The translations under genes were made by a program, and so were the position numbers. Positions 47,214 through 57,500 of a DNA stretch of 57,500 nucleotides are shown piece by piece. Location of the stretch: contig CAUJGJ010000441.1 of the NCBI GenBank assembly GCA_963170055.1, positions 600,001-657,500 of the forward strand, given 5' to 3'. The notes under the pieces were generated by a model, which was given only the letters and a program-made list of their open reading frames with translations, did not search any database and had not been told where the DNA came from. Each line of letters opens with the position of its first letter. Within the stretch, counting starts at the first letter, position 1. The DNA is from Halisarca cf. caerulea. Lineage: Eukaryota > Porifera > Demospongiae > Chondrillida > Halisarcidae.

Positions 47214-48010
47214 TTAACCCTTTACCGTGGACGAGCCACTATAGTGGCTCTACCGGTGGTTGTGGAAGATAAAAATTAGCTCATTTTGTTCAAATTTTAT
47301 ACGAAGCATACACGTAGCAATAGTAGCACACTGTAAGTATGAACCTTCCATTATGGATTACAATGAAGTTAGAACACATACTAAGAGTTACCTACAATAC
47401 CATTTTACAGTGTTGTGCAATGATTATGCAATAGTTTACCAAAAAATCCTAGTTATGCAGAATAGAAACGGCGTTGTTTAGTGATGCTCAACCTAAAACC
47501 AGGAACTACACAGAGGGAGTGGGATAGGTTTCTTCACATTGCTTGCCCGTACTTGGTTCGCTTTCTGGAATCAGTTGGTGAATAATAATGGCAGATTAGG
47601 TTGCTCCGAAGATTGTTAACATTAAAGGAAGTGAAGTTGATAAATCACAGGAAAGGAGCACACTATTAATGTAAGTTCGGCCTTTCCTCTTGCTAAAGCA
47701 GTATTGTGCCATTATTCTGGAGCCAGGTTGATTCTGAGCTCGTTTCTGTCATCTACCTGTTCCTGACACTCACCTGATGCGGCAATACACATGCTTTGGA
47801 TTGTGTTTTATCTAGCTTTCGTGTTACTTTTGTTGTGATCCATTACTTATGTTAATACTCGTAATATGTTTTAACAATCGTTAGATTGATAATTAAGCCA
47901 GTAAACACTTCATTCGTTCTTAAAATGACAAAAAAGTACAAGCCACTATAGTGGCTCGTCCACAATGAAGGAATGATTGCGCAATCATATCTTCCACGAT
48001 AAAGAGTTAA
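47214..48010. mobile_element. piggyBac-like MITE flanked by TTAA
   Basis: TTAA + CCCTTTACCGTGGACGAG at the left; the reverse of the right end is TTAA + CTCTTTATCGTGGAAGAT. TTAA duplication with C(C/T)CTTT termini is the piggyBac hallmark. Subterminal inverted GAGCCACTATAGTGGCTC palindromes lie at both sides (47231 and 47941). Length is about 790 bp with no transposase. Confidence 0.8.
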
Positions 48011-48903
48011 AGCTTAGTATGAATGGATGGATGGATTTCTGGATTTGCCTGTACAACGGCCGCCCTACATTGTCCAGATTTTTCTGTGTAAAGTACCGGT
48101 CTCAATGAATGCATATAGCATTGCATAGTATGCATTAGTTACTACACGCGCACAAGGGAGTATCGCATTTACTGCTCGAGCCCATGGGCGAGTGCAGTAA
48201 ATGTAATTGATACCCAGAGAAATGGGCGTGTAGTAACTAGCTTATCGCCAAATAAACACTCAGACAAATTCACAGGATCGATGATTCAAAGAAATCTAGC
48301 GGGCAAACCGTTCGAGTAATTATCCCCTTTTGAATAAATTCAAAGTCTATGTGATCATGATTTAAGTACCTAACAAGCCTTTCTTTGACCATAGATTGAG
48401 GTTTAATGATCAAAGCCAAACACTGTATGTGCCTTGGGTCTCTTGCAGTTATTCCTAGGTGGTAAAATCGTTACAGGCTGAACCTTTGATGTATGACATC
48501 ATCCTGTCATAAACATAATTATGCAATTATGAGTATTCCTAAATGGATCTTTTTGTAAGATCACAGTACCCTTGTAGGTCATAAATCCTGCAGGATTCTG
48601 TAGCTGCAAAACACTCAATAACATGTATAATTGGATTTTTGGTGACTGCGGAACCTCTGGGACTTCCCCACCAGAAGTCTGGACACCATGATGAACTTTG
48701 TAAGTATCAATATTCATCATTCTGACATATCTTTGAAATAGCTAACAAAAAACATGTACACTCACAATATTAGTGACAACAATAATGACTTGACAAGTCA
48801 GGTCCATGTAATAGGCTTACATCCACATGTACATACGTACGTGTGTATGATAAATCAGGTCCTATCAAAAAGAATACTAGGATGAATTTCTGTCATAACT
48901 TAC

Positions 48904-49139
48904 GAAGCTTCAAAGCTTGAGATACTTGTGCCAACGTTGACTATGTATGTCCTCTCTCCCGAGCTCCAGTCCTCATCAGCGCTAAAGTCCGTGCAGTAGA
49001 AGCTCATGCTGCCAAGAGTACCGGAGCATCCTGAACGACAGATTAGACTCCCTCCACCAATCAACTGTCGATTGGCAATGGTGTTTGCATCACACCAAGC
49101 TGTGCCACGCCTCCAAGCTATGCGATGTGTTATCTCAAT
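48904..49139 (-). CDS. Exon 2: N-terminal extracellular module, part 2
   Basis: Phase 0 start after acceptor ...ACATTAG and phase 2 end before GTAAGT. It encodes residues 46-124. Visible motifs are ITHRIAWRRGTAWCD, a Gly-rich SLICRSGCSGTLGS stretch and CTDFSADEDWSSGE. Four cysteines suggest two disulphides. The motif order matches the unnamed module begun in exon 1. I know no biochemical function for it. Confidence 0.85.
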
Positions 49140-49990
49140 CTAATGTGGACACCACATTCATATTAATAACATGGATACTGTATTAATACAAATTAAGAAA
49201 AGTACAAAACAGCAGTGTGATAATCTCCTTAGTATCACTGTATATATATACAATTCTTATAGTGACTTCGATATGTGTGTGCATATGACAGAATACACAG
49301 GACATTTATAACAGCCCACTGCTGCTTGGGATTTGGGGCGTGCACGTACAAAATTTATAAACAACGTCACCAGAAACAGTAAACAACGTCACCACAAATT
49401 GGAAATACGTCATACAAAATGAGGACATCACAGAAAGTGCTCTGTGTAAGCAGATACCGTTGCTAGTGATGTCACAGCTCCGCATCACGAAACATCATTA
49501 AACATGGCCGCTTTTCGATAGGCGAACAGAAACCAGCTTTTCCGGAGGAGAAAACACCCTGCTACTTTCCCGTTTGTTTAACTTTTCGATTAAACATAGC
49601 CATGGCTATGGGAATTTGCTTATTGACTAATGCCATAAGAAGGTAAGGGAAAGTAAATGCCGTATTTGTTTCCATTTTTTGCCGATTGGGCACGAAAAAA
49701 GTGTTTAATTCCAAATAAAAGGTTTAAAAAGGTTATAAGAGCGAACAACAAGCAAATTCATATAGTTTATATATTTAGCTAGCAATTGATGTAAACTTGG
49801 TGGAGCTTCAGTGTCATCTTTTCCTCCGGAAATGGCAATTTTTGTTTTTTATCGAGAGTTTATGGCACCCTTGTTGTTCACTCAAACTTCTCTGTTTCTT
49901 ACCTTTTCCTCTTCGGGTTTGCCTACCAATAATACTTGTTTACTTTCATGAAGTGTATTGTATAGCCCAATTCGTATTAGAGGCATAATT
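49140..49990 (-). other. Intron 1 (3' part): no feature recognised
   Basis: No splice-bounded frames or repeats of note apart from short AT runs. Confidence 0.5.
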
Positions 49991-49991
49991 A

Positions 49992-50264
49992 GGGGGGTGC
50001 TGGTGGCTCAGTAGGTTAGCACTGAAGTCAGTCAAGCATTGGACAGAAGGCACCACTCCACCTGTGTGCCATTTGGAGTTTTTTTCCCTGCACCCCCCTG
50101 CCACCAACCTGGGACAGCTGAGAAGATAACCTACTGCAGCCACCAAACAATTTGAATTTGATTTAATTTGATTGAGTGTGTGGGATACTGGGGGCCTTAA
50201 TAGTAGCCTCAGGCTAATGACCCACCCAGTCAAAATAAGAAATTATTATTATTATTATTATTAT
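49992..50264 (+). mobile_element. tRNA-like SINE
   Basis: Starts GGGGGGTGCTGGTGGCTCAG + TAGGTTAGCAC, which has a Pol III A-box-like TGGCTCAGTAGG. About 200 bases of body follow, ending in an (ATT)n tail (50242-50262), the usual SINE layout. A B box could not be placed with confidence, and no clear target duplication was found. Confidence 0.55.
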
Positions 50265-51289
50265 ATGCTATGAAAATTGGTCAAGTTTCGCGACGGCAAT
50301 TTTACCGTTATAACCGAGGGCTGAAATAAATACCCTGTGTAACTGGATTACTAAAACATAAAATTTGAAAAAAATGATCATCTTCCCCGAAGCACAGTCC
50401 AATAAATGAGAGAGTAGAACAGACCAAATTATAACGGTCGGCCATCGACCAAATGCTGTGCCAAGTCTCCAGATGGTCGCACAATACGTTCTGTAGTCTA
50501 ACATTTTGGCTGATCAAATTTTGGTCTGTGATTAAAAATTACAAGATGCACTAACCCTCAACTTTTACTCAAACATTTGAAAATGCAATTAGCCTACCAA
50601 TTTTTAAACATTACCTTTGAGTTTTTCAGTTCAGGTTCTTATAGCAGTGCTGATAGCGACTATGATAAACGCGACCATTTTGTTACCATAAACAGAAACA
50701 CCTTTTTGCACTATGATAAAATGGAGCAAGGTGTAAACACAAGGTATGTACCACAATAATCAAACCAATAGTGACTATTAATCACTAATAAGTGGTTTGA
50801 TGCACTGAAATGGTCTGACTAAAACTATATATCAAAGCAGTTTCTTGTGTGGAAGTAGCGAAGTATGTGTTTACACTTTGGTTAAATAGCTTCTGTACCT
50901 GTTGCACAAATGTTTTCCCCTCGTTGATAGACACTCTATACTACATTACGTAGTGTGGAGTGTCTATGCCCCGTTACAGTCCTGTCAGGCCATGTCCGAC
51001 CAAATGTTGCATTGATCTGACATATTATCAGAACAACTATGAGGAGTTATAATTTGGTCTGGTAGCACATTATTCAAACTCAGACAAAGTATATATACCG
51101 TAGCACAGGCAATAGCTGTATAGGGTACCTTTGAGGGTGTGGAGGGTACCCCCCTTCACTGGTATGTTATGGCCCAATCAAGGCCAGAACAGGTCACAAT
51201 GGGGCATGTACATAGTCTTAAGTTATATGTGGTCAAAGCATAACACCTTTGAAAGTCATGTGTGGCGAGTGTGATCTAACCCAAAGTGT

Positions 51290-51580
51290 CCAGTGACATC
51301 AGATCGAATTGTTTACTCCCTCCTCACCAAACCAAATGATGACATTTTCGAACGTAGTGATTTTCACGTGAGAGCATGTGACTTCACTCTAAAGAAGAGT
51401 GTATGTTGTTCGTGTGGAAACTTTTTTTCAAATCATGGAGGTGAAAATTTAGACTCAGAGCAACAGCAATAGTGTCATTCGAGTTCCCAATAGTCTAAAC
51501 TGCGGGGGTAGATTCCTGGAGCTCTGCACCATCTACCATTCGAGTTATGCTCCATGTTTTGTGACTGGAGACCTGGTTAA
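51290..51580. mobile_element. Copy of element C internal sequence
   Basis: Shares ordered blocks with 5225-5440 (GCATGTGACT, CTAAAGAAGAG, CAATAGTG, GTTCCCAATA, CTAAACTGCGG or CCAAACTGCGG, GATTCCTG). Ends were not located, so it may be a fragment. Confidence 0.5.
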
Positions 51581-52609
51581 ATGGCGTAAATGAATTGAAT
51601 GGTGTCTGAGTATGAACTTTCTATTTGCATATTTCTATTTTATTACTTCTAACAATACTATATGGTCTAAGGATTTAACATTTTAAACTCAGTCTGGTTT
51701 TGATTCTCCAACGTTTCATACACTTCTAAAGTTAAACCCCAGAAAGTCAAGGAAGCAATACTGTAACATTCTTTGAAGAGAAACAGAAAGATTCCTTGTC
51801 CACGTTTTCAGAGTGGAAAAACCTTCAACAGCCTGCACAGTTCTTACCGTGTATAGCTAGGCAAAACTGCACAAAGTAAAAGACTTTGAAGAGGCTCCCC
51901 AAGTCACAATAGATGAGATACGACGACTTGTAGAAGTTCGCATAATGCAATTTCTGCACACGTTACCTCAGCAAATTCACGTTCGATTGCTTTTGTTCAA
52001 AGACATGCAGTTGCATTCAGGAACTCTCTGTTCACGAGGTTCACTATACACAAAGGATGTAGATCCTGAATTCCGTAGAACATGGTGCACATTTGTACTA
52101 CTACTCTGGCTCACACATCACAGGTTGAATACATTATCCTATATTGAATTTTCCGGAAGTGAAAAAAACGCTTGGCTTCACTATTTCGAGGGAGTTGCCA
52201 GTCCCATATTCTGGGTCTATGCCTCCATGGTGCACATTTACTTTCTGGTGATTTCCCTGTCAGTAATTTAACTCCCTTGAGTAGGAACAACCCTACCCCA
52301 GGTCTATTTCATTTGCCAGAGGAAAAGCAAAGACACATGTAATATTCTTGTACACTCTTGAACGTGTTGAAAAATATGATGTTATTATTTTATTAGTCTC
52401 TTGTTACAGTAGATATTATGTATGTATGTACGTACATCATTCACTGTAGGTCCCACCTTTTGTTAGCTGCTGGCTAAAACACTGCACAAAGACTATCAAA
52501 CTTGCTAATGTAACTGCATCTTATTAGCCATGTACGTATCTATGATACAACTGTGTTAGGGAGTGGAATGGACTGCAGTGGGGTCTGCATAATACAATGT
52601 GGCTAGATG

Positions 52610-53028
52610 TACCGTACTTGTTCCAATTAACACACACCCTATAAATAAACTACTGGAGCAGGAGGTGCTTCTTTAGAGAGGAGAATAATACAAATACTTT
52701 GACCGGGTGTCATCATTAGAAGGGTGCTTAGTAATTTGAATGCTTTCCAATCGATAATAAATGGTGGCCGATTGAGTCCATACTTGGGAGGTAGATGATG
52801 TTTTCCTCGTCTATTATGGTCCATAAAGACAGATGGGAGCCTTGAAACGAATAGATGTTCGATTATTGTGAGAGGGATTTAGCCAAAACCCACCACTTGT
52901 ATTCTGTTTAACTTACTCAAAAAATAAATTCCCTGTCCTGGAGGCTCTTCTTTAGAATGAAAAATAATATCTGTGAGTCAAAGGGGCGCCATCATTAGAG
53001 AGGCGCATTAATTGGAACAAGTACGGTA
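52610..53028. mobile_element. MITE with perfect 21-bp terminal inverted repeat
   Basis: TACCGTACTTGTTCCAATTA + A at 52610-52630 is exactly inverted at 53008-53028. 419 bp. Internal direct blocks (CTTCTTTAGA, CATCATTAGA) appear twice, so the inside is rearranged. Confidence 0.85.
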
Positions 53029-53937
53029 TGTAGCTAACTATATCTGAAGATGCAAACCTCATGCTGACCAAGCATAGCAGTAACCTCTGTTTGTGACACA
53101 TTCTATGAATATGATTATCAGGTCATGAATAATGCTACAGGACCCAGTACCACACTGTCTGCCATACCTTGTACAGTAGCTGATATAGCAACACTGCAAT
53201 GACACAACTCAAAGGGGAACTGACATTAAATTTTGAATGTTCTTTTTATGTCAAAAAACGATGAAAAGTACTTCGAAAAGCTTAAAAGGGGCATTCAAAC
53301 TTACTTGCGATCATTATTCAAGTTATACGGTGACCTCAAACTGCCGCCTCTTGATCACCATGTTTTATTGCAGTCATGACGTTAAAAAACGTAATTGGTA
53401 GCATCTTGCTGTTTGTTTGTACAGCTGCGATACGGCTGGCCGGCCAAAAGGCCCTTTTAACTGTGGAGAATGGCATGAATACAACCTTTTCGGCTTTAGT
53501 GACAGAGAGTACATTTATGCAATCCTCAAAATAAACAATACGACTGTATCTAAGACTTTGCACTGGTGATGCACATCCATGGTTAGCTCTTTGCAGCCAG
53601 AATATACACGACCATCTTCACAAAGTAGCTTTTTCGTGCATTTTTGACCACAATGTAGTTTCAAACAGTCCTTATTGATTGTAATGTTGTCAGAATCTTT
53701 GCTAGGAATGGTAAGAGTAAGTATTGAAACCAGATAACCTAGTTCAAGGCATAGTTGTATTCATGCATCACTTTTAGTACTCATTCCACAGCTTGCAGAC
53801 CGTCCAGCAATTCAGTTAGCTAACCTAGGTGACTCATTCAAGGTCATAGAAATAACTGTGTCTATATGTATTAGTATCATGCTACATGCATTGTATTAAC
53901 TGAGCTCCAGAAAACTCAGTTTTCAAAAGTGTTTCAG

Positions 53938-54179
53938 CATTTCAATGAAATGAAAATGGTACAAACTCCTTTAAAAGTATTATCAGATTCTAGGCCACAT
54001 CAATTTAGTGATGAATCGATCGCAATACGTACGTAGCTGTATAACTTAATTGTATTTGCATTTCAATGAAATGAAAATGGTACAAACTCCTTTAAAAGTA
54101 TTATCAGATTCTAGGCCACATCGATTTAGTGATGAATCGATCGCAATACGTACGTAGCTGTATAACTTAATTGTATTCG
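53938..54179. repeat. 121-bp tandem duplication
   Basis: CATTTCAATGAAATGAAAAT... is repeated at 121 bases (53938 and 54059) with only one or two substitutions (CATCAATTTAG against CATCGATTTAG). Confidence 0.94.
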
Positions 54180-54383
54180 CTTTGCAGACCATTGTTCGCA
54201 GGCTGATACGGCAAAGAATAAAGAAATGTGGAAATGGCTGCAGCAACTAGTCATTAAATGAATAATATCTCAAAGAAGTCCTTTTGGGTCGCAAACACGG
54301 ACGAATGAAACAATCGGATGGCATTTAAACTTGTGAGTCGCGCTAGATAAAGTGCTCGTACTTTGAGCCTTGAAATTGGCCGA

Positions 54384-54578
54384 TCAGCACATGAATTGCT
54401 TGAAATCTTTCACTGGGGACTGATCAAAGCTTATTATTAGGCAAAATCCTTCAATGTTACCCTCGCAGCCAAGTACAGTACACTTTGGCTTGACTACTAC
54501 ACCAATGTCATGTAGATTGTCTGTTGTGCAAACAGAGAATAGGGATAGCGTGGCAACTATCAGAATATGAACTGCCAT
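54384..54578 (-). CDS. Possible small secreted peptide in intron 1
   Basis: A 64-codon frame with a hydrophobic start (MAVHILIVATLSLFSVCT), then CTVLGCEGNIEGFC and a stop. It has a signal-peptide-like N-terminus and five cysteines, and lies on the same strand as the large gene. I recognise no family. A weak GTAACA donor after GCEG could make it an alternative first exon. It may equally be a chance frame. Confidence 0.25.
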   Translation of the reverse strand: MAVHILIVATLSLFSVCTTDNLHDIGVVVKPKCTVLGCEGNIEGFCLIISFDQSPVKDFKQFMC

Positions 54579-55385
54579 CTTTGTGTGTTCGAACTATTCA
54601 TTCTAATTTTTCGTGGAATTGAATGTTTTGTCAGTCTCAACAACTTGAACCAAATTGTTCCAAATGACATAAGTTCTCTGAACTTTGCCATAACAAATAG
54701 CATACATAGCACACAGTGTTCGCACAATAAGCACAGCAGTACACACTGAATGGACATACACCAGAATGCTCAAATATAATAACATTGTCAATATTTATAT
54801 GTAAATGTTGTTGTAAGGTGTAATTATATTGTTTATGTATAATTTTGATATATCATTATTTACTATCACAATATTATTTTCATCACTGACTGTATCATGT
54901 ATTCATTTGAATAAATTTTAAATATTTTGAAAATTGGTACTAGAGATCATCACAAGTACAGAAAACGCACAAAGGTTCTCGATAGCATACACTAACACAT
55001 TGTCAGCACACAGAGGTCCCCAATAGTACATACACTCCACAAGTCTTACAGTACCAACAGAGAACAGTCATTGCTACACTTAGTGTATGCAGACTAAGTT
55101 AGACGAGTCACGAGGGAACCAGTAAACTTCTGATCATCAACACTTAGTCTAGTTGTAATAGAACGTATTACTAATATTAAAAGGCGGGTGAGAACCTAGC
55201 AGTGTTCGTTCCCTGGCTACAGCGGAGCAACGCATTTGGGCTCACCTACGTACGTGGGCTGGCGAGAATTATGTACACTATTAACGTACGTAACGCTGAC
55301 GTATTGCACTACCTTAAACGTATAAATTTGGTAAATAAAAGGTAATCGTTCTAAAAGGACTGACAAGGGGATAAGAAATACTCAC

Positions 55386-55520
55386 GTTTCCATCGAAGTT
55401 GCTTGGATTTACTGGTCTCCAGGAGATAATGGCACCTCTAAAGTGCGAACCGAAAACGGGCACCACGAGGAGGAAGGAAATCAGAGCGATACCGAGACGC
55501 AACGCGTCTATTTTCTTCAT
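55386..55520 (-). CDS. Exon 1: start codon, signal peptide, start of N-terminal module
   Basis: This exon encodes 45 codons and ends in phase 0 before donor GTGAG. After MKKIDALR comes a hydrophobic stretch, LGIALISFLLVVPVFG, with a likely cleavage after VFG. The mature chain starts SHFRGAIISWRPVNP. The ATG has A at -3. The HFRG..ISWRP start is, as far as I remember, the hallmark of an N-terminal module in predicted secreted proteins of sponges and cnidarians. It joins in frame to exon 2 (FDGN + IEITHRIAW), which supports the start although intron 1 is 6.2 kb long. Confidence 0.82.
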
Positions 55521-55760
55521 CTTCGACTCGATTCCTCTCTGACGAAGAAAAAGTTAGGTGTGCGTGATCCCTTCTTACCACGCCTAGCAACAGGGCGTTG
55601 TCTCCTGCAGAGCAGGTGTGGCCGTGGTTCATTTCGACATTCATTTATTCAGTGCTAAAAGAGCTTGAGGAAGGCGCACGTACAGCATGCCGCCTACAAA
55701 CAAAGGCTGGTCTAACACAGCCGACCAAAATGGCGGAGGCAACAGTGGGCTTCTGCTATA
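55521..55760 (-). promoter_or_regulatory. Probable 5' UTR/promoter of the large gene
   Basis: The 240 bases upstream of the start codon are richer in CpG than the rest of the window. They include AAAATGGCGG on the plus strand at 55728, which fits the YY1-type initiator/promoter motif known from animals. No TATA box was found. The assignment rests on position and composition. Confidence 0.4.
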
Positions 55761-55858
55761 CATGTGGTCATGATGCACTAGCTGTTGATTGTAAAAGACT
55801 TTGTGGCACTGTATACATTGTACTTGACCATGAAATTCTGCACACACGAGTTGCAGGT

Positions 55859-56662
<804 letters not shown>

Positions 56663-56952
56663 TACACATAATATGCATAAATATAAACACTGCCCAAAGA
56701 ACTACATATATTCTAGTACATCTGTATAATATAGGAATTCGAAAGGCCAGTAAAGGTGAATAGCAATTTGTTATAATTACTATCACACCACATGCCCACA
56801 GTATCAATCATGAGCAATTTACCTGAAATGGACACAGACTCCATTTCCATAGTTCAATAATACAAAGCAAACTATTCCATGCAGCGAAAGGAAAGCATTG
56901 TAAAGTTTAAGAGCAAAAATAACAATCAGTGACTATACAGAATATGCCTCCA

Positions 56953-57044
56953 TTATCTAGCAAAACATGGTTTGCTGTTTGTGATAGCATTAATGCCACG
57001 GATCACTCCCTGGCCATTGAGAGTGGAGCAGGTGCTTTCAGCTC
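56953..57044 (-). CDS. Possible terminal exon of an upstream minus-strand gene
   Basis: After a good acceptor (TTTCTATTCTCCAG) the frame reads AESTCSTLNGQGVIRGINA, then ITNSKPCFAR and a TAA stop. The sequence looks protein-like, but I do not recognise the family. A candidate preceding exon (57304-57420) does not join in phase with this acceptor, so the model is unproven. Confidence 0.25.
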
Positions 57045-57072
57045 CTGGAGAATAGAAAGACATCACACACAG

Positions 57073-57215
57073 TAACACAGTACTAGAATTAATATGCATT
57101 ACTACTGTGTGTGAACTAATACATAATACTACAGTGTGTGAACTAATACACACTACTACAGTGTGAGAACTAAACACAATACTACCGTGTGAGAACTAAT
57201 ACAAAATAACACAGT
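57073..57215. repeat. ~28-bp minisatellite
   Basis: About five imperfect units around ACTACAGTGTGTGAACTAAT + ACACAAT. Confidence 0.85.
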
Positions 57216-57500
57216 GAGACGGTCACACTATGTGTCACGCACACTAAAACCAGCACACAGAAGACAATGACAAGAAAATAACAAATATAAACTACGTATA
57301 CCAGTTGTGAACAAAGTTCAGAACCTTGTGGAATAAAATGGAGCTAGGAATGGATGTGGGAGTAACAGCCATAGCTGAAATGATGGTTGAAAATGGAGGG
57401 CGATATGGCGGATATTCTGACTTCCTGAAATGAACCGCACTCTACTGGCCAAAGTAATTTGATAACACTTCGTTCCGAATTTATCCATCAACTTGTAGTG

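Noticed and set aside
51945..52271. 108-codon plus-strand frame
   Set aside because: No recognisable domain, no splice partners, and it lies in an intron rich in elements.

Overview
The window is eukaryotic and metazoan. Coding sequence occurs as short exons with GT-AG borders, separated by long introns full of microsatellites, minisatellites and small inverted-repeat DNA transposons. I see no bacterial-style operons, rRNA or tRNA genes. Domain content (a train of TIL, VWD and C8 modules behind a beta-rich N-terminal module that I remember from predicted secreted proteins of sponges and cnidarians) and HIRAN-like transposon fragments suggest a sponge or another early-branching animal. The taxon is an inference, not a demonstration.

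Almost everything belongs to one giant gene on the minus strand. It starts at 55520 with a signal peptide and runs leftward to 1901, where the last visible exon ends in a splice donor, so the 3' end lies outside the window. I can join 22 exons whose phases agree at every junction. They total 9,448 coding bases, i.e. 3,149 residues and one base. Exons 1-9 (55520 to 35696) encode a signal peptide plus an unnamed extracellular module. Exons 10-22 (35544 to 1901) encode seven large [TIL-like + VWD + C8] exons alternating with six small TIL exons of 168-171 bp. All thirteen start and end in phase 1. Read 5' to 3', the modules are VWD1 (divergent, with a WxxW-like insert), TIL1, A-a, B-b, A-a, A-a, B-b, VWD7 (divergent). 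This marks internal duplication of a four-exon block (A-a-B-b) plus an extra A-a pair. The nearest architectural analogue is the tandem VWD-C8-TIL arrangement of FCGBP, zonadhesin, SCO-spondin and gel-forming mucins, so a secreted or matrix, mucus-like glycoprotein is the most reasonable role.

The introns hold the other content. There are minisatellites of 10, 18, 25, 26, 27, 31, 35 and 52 bp units. There are long GT/CA, GA and TATG microsatellites. At least a dozen non-autonomous DNA transposons are recognisable by matching terminal inverted repeats; several are inserted into minisatellites or nested in each other, and one fits TTAA piggyBac-like ends, one Tc1/mariner-like ends. Two carry decayed HIRAN-like coding fragments. 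There is one tRNA-like SINE and two local ~120-bp tandem duplications. Upstream of the gene (55521-57500) lie a CpG-containing probable promoter, an ~800-bp CA tract and weak evidence for the last exon of a neighbouring minus-strand gene.
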